From contig CAYTGR010000071.1 in NCBI GenBank assembly GCA_964437445.1, positions 1-17,628 of the forward strand: a stretch of 17,628 nucleotides of DNA, given 5' to 3'. Below, piece after piece: positions 14,775 through 17,628 of the stretch. This DNA is from CAYTGR01 sp964437445. GTDB taxonomy: Bacteria; Chloroflexota; Anaerolineae; B4-G1; SLSP01. The notes beneath the pieces were generated by a model. The model was not told the origin of the DNA. It saw only the letters and a program-made list of their open reading frames with translations, and did not search any database. Numbering within the stretch: the first letter of the stretch is position 1; every line of letters begins with the position of its first letter. The position numbers were made by a program, and so were the translations under genes.

Positions 14775-14817
14775 GTCATACCTTCAAGTCATATTTGAGA
14801 CCATGACCCGGTATGAC
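14775..14817. promoter_or_regulatory. Operator-like inverted repeats between the ABC operon and the GH42 gene
   Basis: GTCATACC (14775-14782) and GGTATGAC (14810-14817) form a perfect 8-bp inverted repeat. Inside are a further GTCAT (14789-14793) and ATGAC (14803-14807). Four half-sites of the same pentamer in 43 bp suggest a transcription-factor site for one or both divergent genes. No regulator gene is adjacent. Confidence 0.45.
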
Positions 14818-14886
14818 CTGACTCCTACCTGATGCGCCTAAAGCCGCAGAGGTAGAAGATGAAGAAAAGGATGAGGGTTTTCGGTG

Positions 14887-14892
14887 TACAAT
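14887..14892 (+). promoter_or_regulatory. Possible -10 element of the GH42 gene
   Basis: TACAAT, the same hexamer used in two other promoters of this window, lies 49 bp before the start codon. No good -35 hexamer is found 16-18 bp upstream, so an activator may be needed or the call may be wrong. Confidence 0.35.
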
Positions 14893-14941
14893 AAAGGCCA
14901 GGGAGCTAACACGGCTCACCTCACTCTGAAAGGAACTACAG

Positions 14942-16984
14942 ATGGCAACCTACCGTTCTAACGTCATTCTTTACGGGGGCGACTACAACCCCGACCAGTG
15001 GCCGCCGGAAATGGTGGCGGACGATCTCCGCCTGATGAAAACGCTGGGCGTCAACACCGTCACGTTGCCGGTCTTCGCCTGGGCTCGCCTCCAGCCCGCC
15101 GAGGACCACTATGACTTCGGCTGGCTGGACGAGATCATGGAGCGCTTAGCTGCGGCCGGCATCGGCGTGATTCTGGCGACGCCGACGGCAGCGCAGCCGG
15201 CCTGGTTGTCGCGCGCCTATCCCGACGTGCTGCCGGTGGACCGGTGGGGCCACCGGCGCCACCACGGGGCGCGCACCAACTTCTGCCCCAACAGCCCCCA
15301 CTATCGCCATTTCGCCGCCGGGATCGCCGGCCGGCTGGCCGAACGCTATCGCGACCACCCCACCCTGCGGCTCTGGCACGTCAACAACGAGTACGGGACC
15401 TACTGCTACTGCGATCAATGCGCCGCCGCCTTCCGCCGCTGGCTGCAAGCCCGCTACGGCTCACTGGAAGAGCTCAACCGGCGCTGGTACACTGCCTTCT
15501 GGGGCCATACCTTCTATGACTGGGAGGAAATTGAGCCGGTCTCGTACCTCACCGAGCTGCTGCCGGGCGCACTCGGCGACCGCGACGGTACCACCAACCA
15601 GGGGATGGCGCTGGATTACTGCCGCTTCATGTCGGATAGCCTGCTGGACTGCTTCCGCGCCGAAGCGGCGGCCATCCGGGCCTGGACGCCCGACGTGCCC
15701 ATCACCACCAACCTGATGGGAGCCTTCAAGCCGCTGGACTACTTCGCCTGGGCCTCCGAGCTGGACGTCGTCGCCTGGGACAGCTATCCCGCCAACGCGG
15801 ACCCGGTCAGCCTGACGGCGGCCCGCCACGACCTGATGCGCGGCCTCAAGGGCGGACAGCCCTTCCTGCTCATGGAGCAGACGCCGAACCAGCAGAACTG
15901 GCAGCCCTACAACGCGCTCAAGCGGCCCGGCGTGATGCGGCTCTGGAGCTATCAGGCGCTCGCGCACGGGGCCGACGCGGTGCTCTTCTTCCAGTGGCGC
16001 CAGAGCCAGGGCGCGTGCGAAAAGTACCACGCGGCCATGGTCGCTCACGCCGGCCATTTGGAGACGCGGATCGGGCGCGAGCTCCAGCAGCTCGGCGCGG
16101 AGCTGCAACAGTTGGGCGACGCCTTCCTCGGCGCGCGGATAGAGGCGCGCATCGCGCTCGTCTTTGATTGGCCCAACTGGTGGGCGGTGGAGTACTCCAG
16201 CGGCCCCAGCATTGCGCTGCACTACGCCCAGACCATCGGGCAGTACTACCAGGCGCTCTACGAGGCCAACCTGCCGGTAGACATCATCTCCCCGGAGATG
16301 GACTTTACAGGCTACGACATCGTGATCGCGCCGCTGCTCTATCTGGTGCCCGAGGCGGTAGCGCAGCGCGTGGAGGCATTCGTCGCGGCGGGCGGCACCT
16401 TCATCACCACCTGCTTCAGCGGCCTGGTGGACGAAAATGACCGGGTCTACCTGGGCGGCTATCCCGGCGCGTTCCGGCGGGTGCTCGGCCTCTGGGTGGA
16501 AGAAACTGACGCGCTCTACCCGGAGCAGCAGAACGAAGTCGTCTGCCCACCGGAGGCAGGTGCCGACCTGGCGGGCCGCTATCGCTGCGGGCTGCTCTGC
16601 GACGTGGTCCACCCAGAGGGGGCGCAGGTGCTGGCGACGTTCGGGCAGGACTATTACGCCGGGCAGCCGGCCCTGACCGAACACCGTTTCGGCGCGGGCT
16701 GCGCGGTTTACGTCGCCACCGTCCCGGAGCCAGCGCTGCTCCGGCGGCTCCTGAGCCGCTATACCGGCCGGCACGGCCTCCGGCCGCCGCTGGTCGCGCC
16801 CGCCGGCGTAGAGGTCACGCAACGCCGGAAGGCAGGCCGCACCTTCACCTTCATCCTCAACCACAATACCGAGGCAGTAACTGTGCCGCTGCCGGCCGGG
16901 ACCTACCTGGAGCTGTTGAGCGGCACGCCGGTCACGGGCGAGATCGCCCTAACCGGCCGTGACGTGTGCATCTTGCAAAGTTGA
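14942..16984 (+). CDS. Beta-galactosidase, glycoside hydrolase family 42
   Basis: A 680-aa enzyme of normal GH42 length that would release terminal beta-galactose by a retaining mechanism. It has an N-terminal barrel (about 1-385) starting ILYGGDYNPDQWP, typical of the family, a middle trimerisation domain (about 395-610) and a small C-terminal beta domain. Acid/base Glu150 lies in WHVNNEYG and nucleophile Glu312 in LLMEQTPNQQNW. Four cysteines in the positions of the structural zinc site of Thermus-type GH42 enzymes are present (115, 155, 157, 160; YCYCDQC). No signal peptide is seen, so it should be cytoplasmic. AAGGA lies seven bases before the ATG. It is not next to a sugar importer; the divergent ABC genes are of exporter type. 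Substrate could be galacto-oligosaccharides or, as in some GH42 members, alpha-arabinosides. Confidence 0.95.
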   Translation: MATYRSNVILYGGDYNPDQWPPEMVADDLRLMKTLGVNTVTLPVFAWARLQPAEDHYDFGWLDEIMERLAAAGIGVILATPTAAQPAWLSRAYPDVLPVDRWGHRRHHGARTNFCPNSPHYRHFAAGIAGRLAERYRDHPTLRLWHVNNEYGTYCYCDQCAAAFRRWLQARYGSLEELNRRWYTAFWGHTFYDWEEIEPVSYLTELLPGALGDRDGTTNQGMALDYCRFMSDSLLDCFRAEAAAIRAWTPDVPITTNLMGAFKPLDYFAWASELDVVAWDSYPANADPVSLTAARHDLMRGLKGGQPFLLMEQTPNQQNWQPYNALKRPGVMRLWSYQALAHGADAVLFFQWRQSQGACEKYHAAMVAHAGHLETRIGRELQQLGAELQQLGDAFLGARIEARIALVFDWPNWWAVEYSSGPSIALHYAQTIGQYYQALYEANLPVDIISPEMDFTGYDIVIAPLLYLVPEAVAQRVEAFVAAGGTFITTCFSGLVDENDRVYLGGYPGAFRRVLGLWVEETDALYPEQQNEVVCPPEAGADLAGRYRCGLLCDVVHPEGAQVLATFGQDYYAGQPALTEHRFGAGCAVYVATVPEPALLRRLLSRYTGRHGLRPPLVAPAGVEVTQRRKAGRTFTFILNHNTEAVTVPLPAGTYLELLSGTPVTGEIALTGRDVCILQS

Positions 16985-17032
16985 GCGATCGTGCTGCCAC
17001 CTTATCCCCTGGCTTTGCAGGCACAGCATCCC

Positions 17033-17068
17033 ATGACCGACCCTATCAGTATTATGAGGAGGACATGA
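17033..17068 (+). other. Short 11-codon ORF overlapping the GrpB start
   Basis: MTDPISIMRRT ends in a TGA that overlaps the next gene's ATG (ATGA at 17065-17068). It begins with the same MTDP as the GrpB-family protein. No ribosome site was recognised for it. It may couple translation to the next gene or be chance. Confidence 0.25.
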
Positions 17069-17610
17069 CAGACCCGGTAATCATCGTCCCTTATGACCCG
17101 CAGTGGCCGGTGCTGTTCGCCCGGTTAGGCGCGACGCTGCGCGAGGCCCTGGGCGAGACGGCCCGGCGCATTGACCACATCGGCTCCACGGCGGTCCCCG
17201 GCCTGGACGCCAAACCGGTCCTGGACATCCAGATCTCGGTCGTCGCCCTGGAACCGATGGCCCCCTATCGCCTCCCGCTGGAACGCCTCGGCTACTGCTT
17301 CCGGGCCGACAATCCCGACCGGACCAAGCGTTATTTCCGGGAAGCGCCCGGGGAACGCCGTACACACCTCCACGTGCGGCGCTGGGGCAGCTGGGCCGAA
17401 CAGGCCGCGCTGCTGTTGCGGGATTACCTCCGGGCGCACCCGGAAGAGGCCCGACGTTATGCCGCCCTGAAGCACGCGCTCGCCGGGCAGTACGGCGCGG
17501 ACCGCCTCGGCTACACAGCAGCGAAAACACCGTTCATCTGGGAGACCCTGTTGCGGGCCGACCGCTGGAGTCAGGCCACCGGCTGGGAGCCGGGACCGTC
17601 CGACGCTTGA
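17065..17610 (+). CDS. GrpB family protein (UPF0157), nucleotidyltransferase-like fold
   Basis: A 181-aa protein of the GrpB/UPF0157 family, a nucleotidyltransferase-like fold also found fused to dephospho-CoA kinase in some bacteria. Its reaction is not established. Family marks: IIVPYDPQWPVLF (6-18), RIDHIGSTAVPGLDAKPVLDIQI (35-57; HIGSTAVPGL is the hallmark), RRTHLHVRRWGS (98-109) and YTAAKTPFI (150-158). The start is ATG 17065; AGGAGG (17057-17062) lies only two bases upstream, a tight but usable spacing. It begins 80 bp after the beta-galactosidase stop with no terminator between, so the two may share a transcript. The gene is complete, ending 18 bp before the window edge. Confidence 0.92.
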   Translation: MTDPVIIVPYDPQWPVLFARLGATLREALGETARRIDHIGSTAVPGLDAKPVLDIQISVVALEPMAPYRLPLERLGYCFRADNPDRTKRYFREAPGERRTHLHVRRWGSWAEQAALLLRDYLRAHPEEARRYAALKHALAGQYGADRLGYTAAKTPFIWETLLRADRWSQATGWEPGPSDA

Positions 17611-17628
17611 GGATCCACCCGGCACTGG

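Noticed and set aside
15461..16864. Long open frame antisense to the GH42 gene (467 codons)
   Set aside because: High-GC shadow frame; the sense strand has a fully recognisable enzyme and the antisense product has no recognisable motif or ribosome site.
14942..16984. GH42 enzyme and divergent ABC genes as one sugar-uptake locus
   Set aside because: The ABC proteins are ABC-2 exporter type with no solute-binding protein; the genes are divergent.

Overview
This window looks like a chromosomal fragment from a member of the Chloroflexota, probably an Anaerolineae-like lineage. The pointers are a GC-rich, Gram-negative-like coding style, a giant secreted DUF11/CARDB protein ending in the short 'YIPLVLRN' tail seen on many Chloroflexota exported proteins, and a very large multi-PAS hybrid histidine kinase. 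The taxonomic call is inference from protein style; there is no rRNA or marker gene here. No tRNA, rRNA, insertion sequence or CRISPR array was seen.

Layout. 1-3333 (+) is the 3' part of a long cell-surface protein: Ig-like units, seven DUF11-type repeats, a CARDB-like domain and the C-terminal tail. It converges on asnA (3408-4448, -), ammonia-dependent asparagine synthetase, across a shared hairpin. Upstream of asnA, on the minus strand, is a complete attenuation region: a consensus-like promoter, a 27-codon leader ORF with seven Asn codons (four in a row), a strong intrinsic terminator, and a 10-bp antiterminator pairing that excludes the terminator. This is the most notable item in the window. 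Divergent from it is a YpeA-like GNAT acetyltransferase (4882-5355, +).

5546-10055 (+) is a two-gene unit, a small five-helix membrane protein and a 1306-residue HAMP / six-PAS / kinase / receiver protein, behind a promoter and a roughly 150-nt structured 5' UTR. Convergent to it is a 272-aa membrane protein of unknown function with an internal duplication (10067-10885, -).

10996-14659 (-) is an ABC exporter operon in the order ATPase, permease, permease. It is closed by a strong terminator, and its two spacers carry related copies of a repeat. A divergent region with operator-like inverted repeats leads to a GH42 beta-galactosidase (14942-16984, +), followed by a GrpB-family (UPF0157) protein (17065-17610, +).

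The genes form several independent small units, not one pathway. The asnA leader is a self-contained regulatory device: the product of the downstream enzyme (Asn, via Asn-tRNA) is predicted to be sensed by a ribosome translating the Asn-rich leader. The membrane protein and hybrid kinase probably work together in signalling. The three ABC genes together form one efflux or drug/lipid-type exporter.
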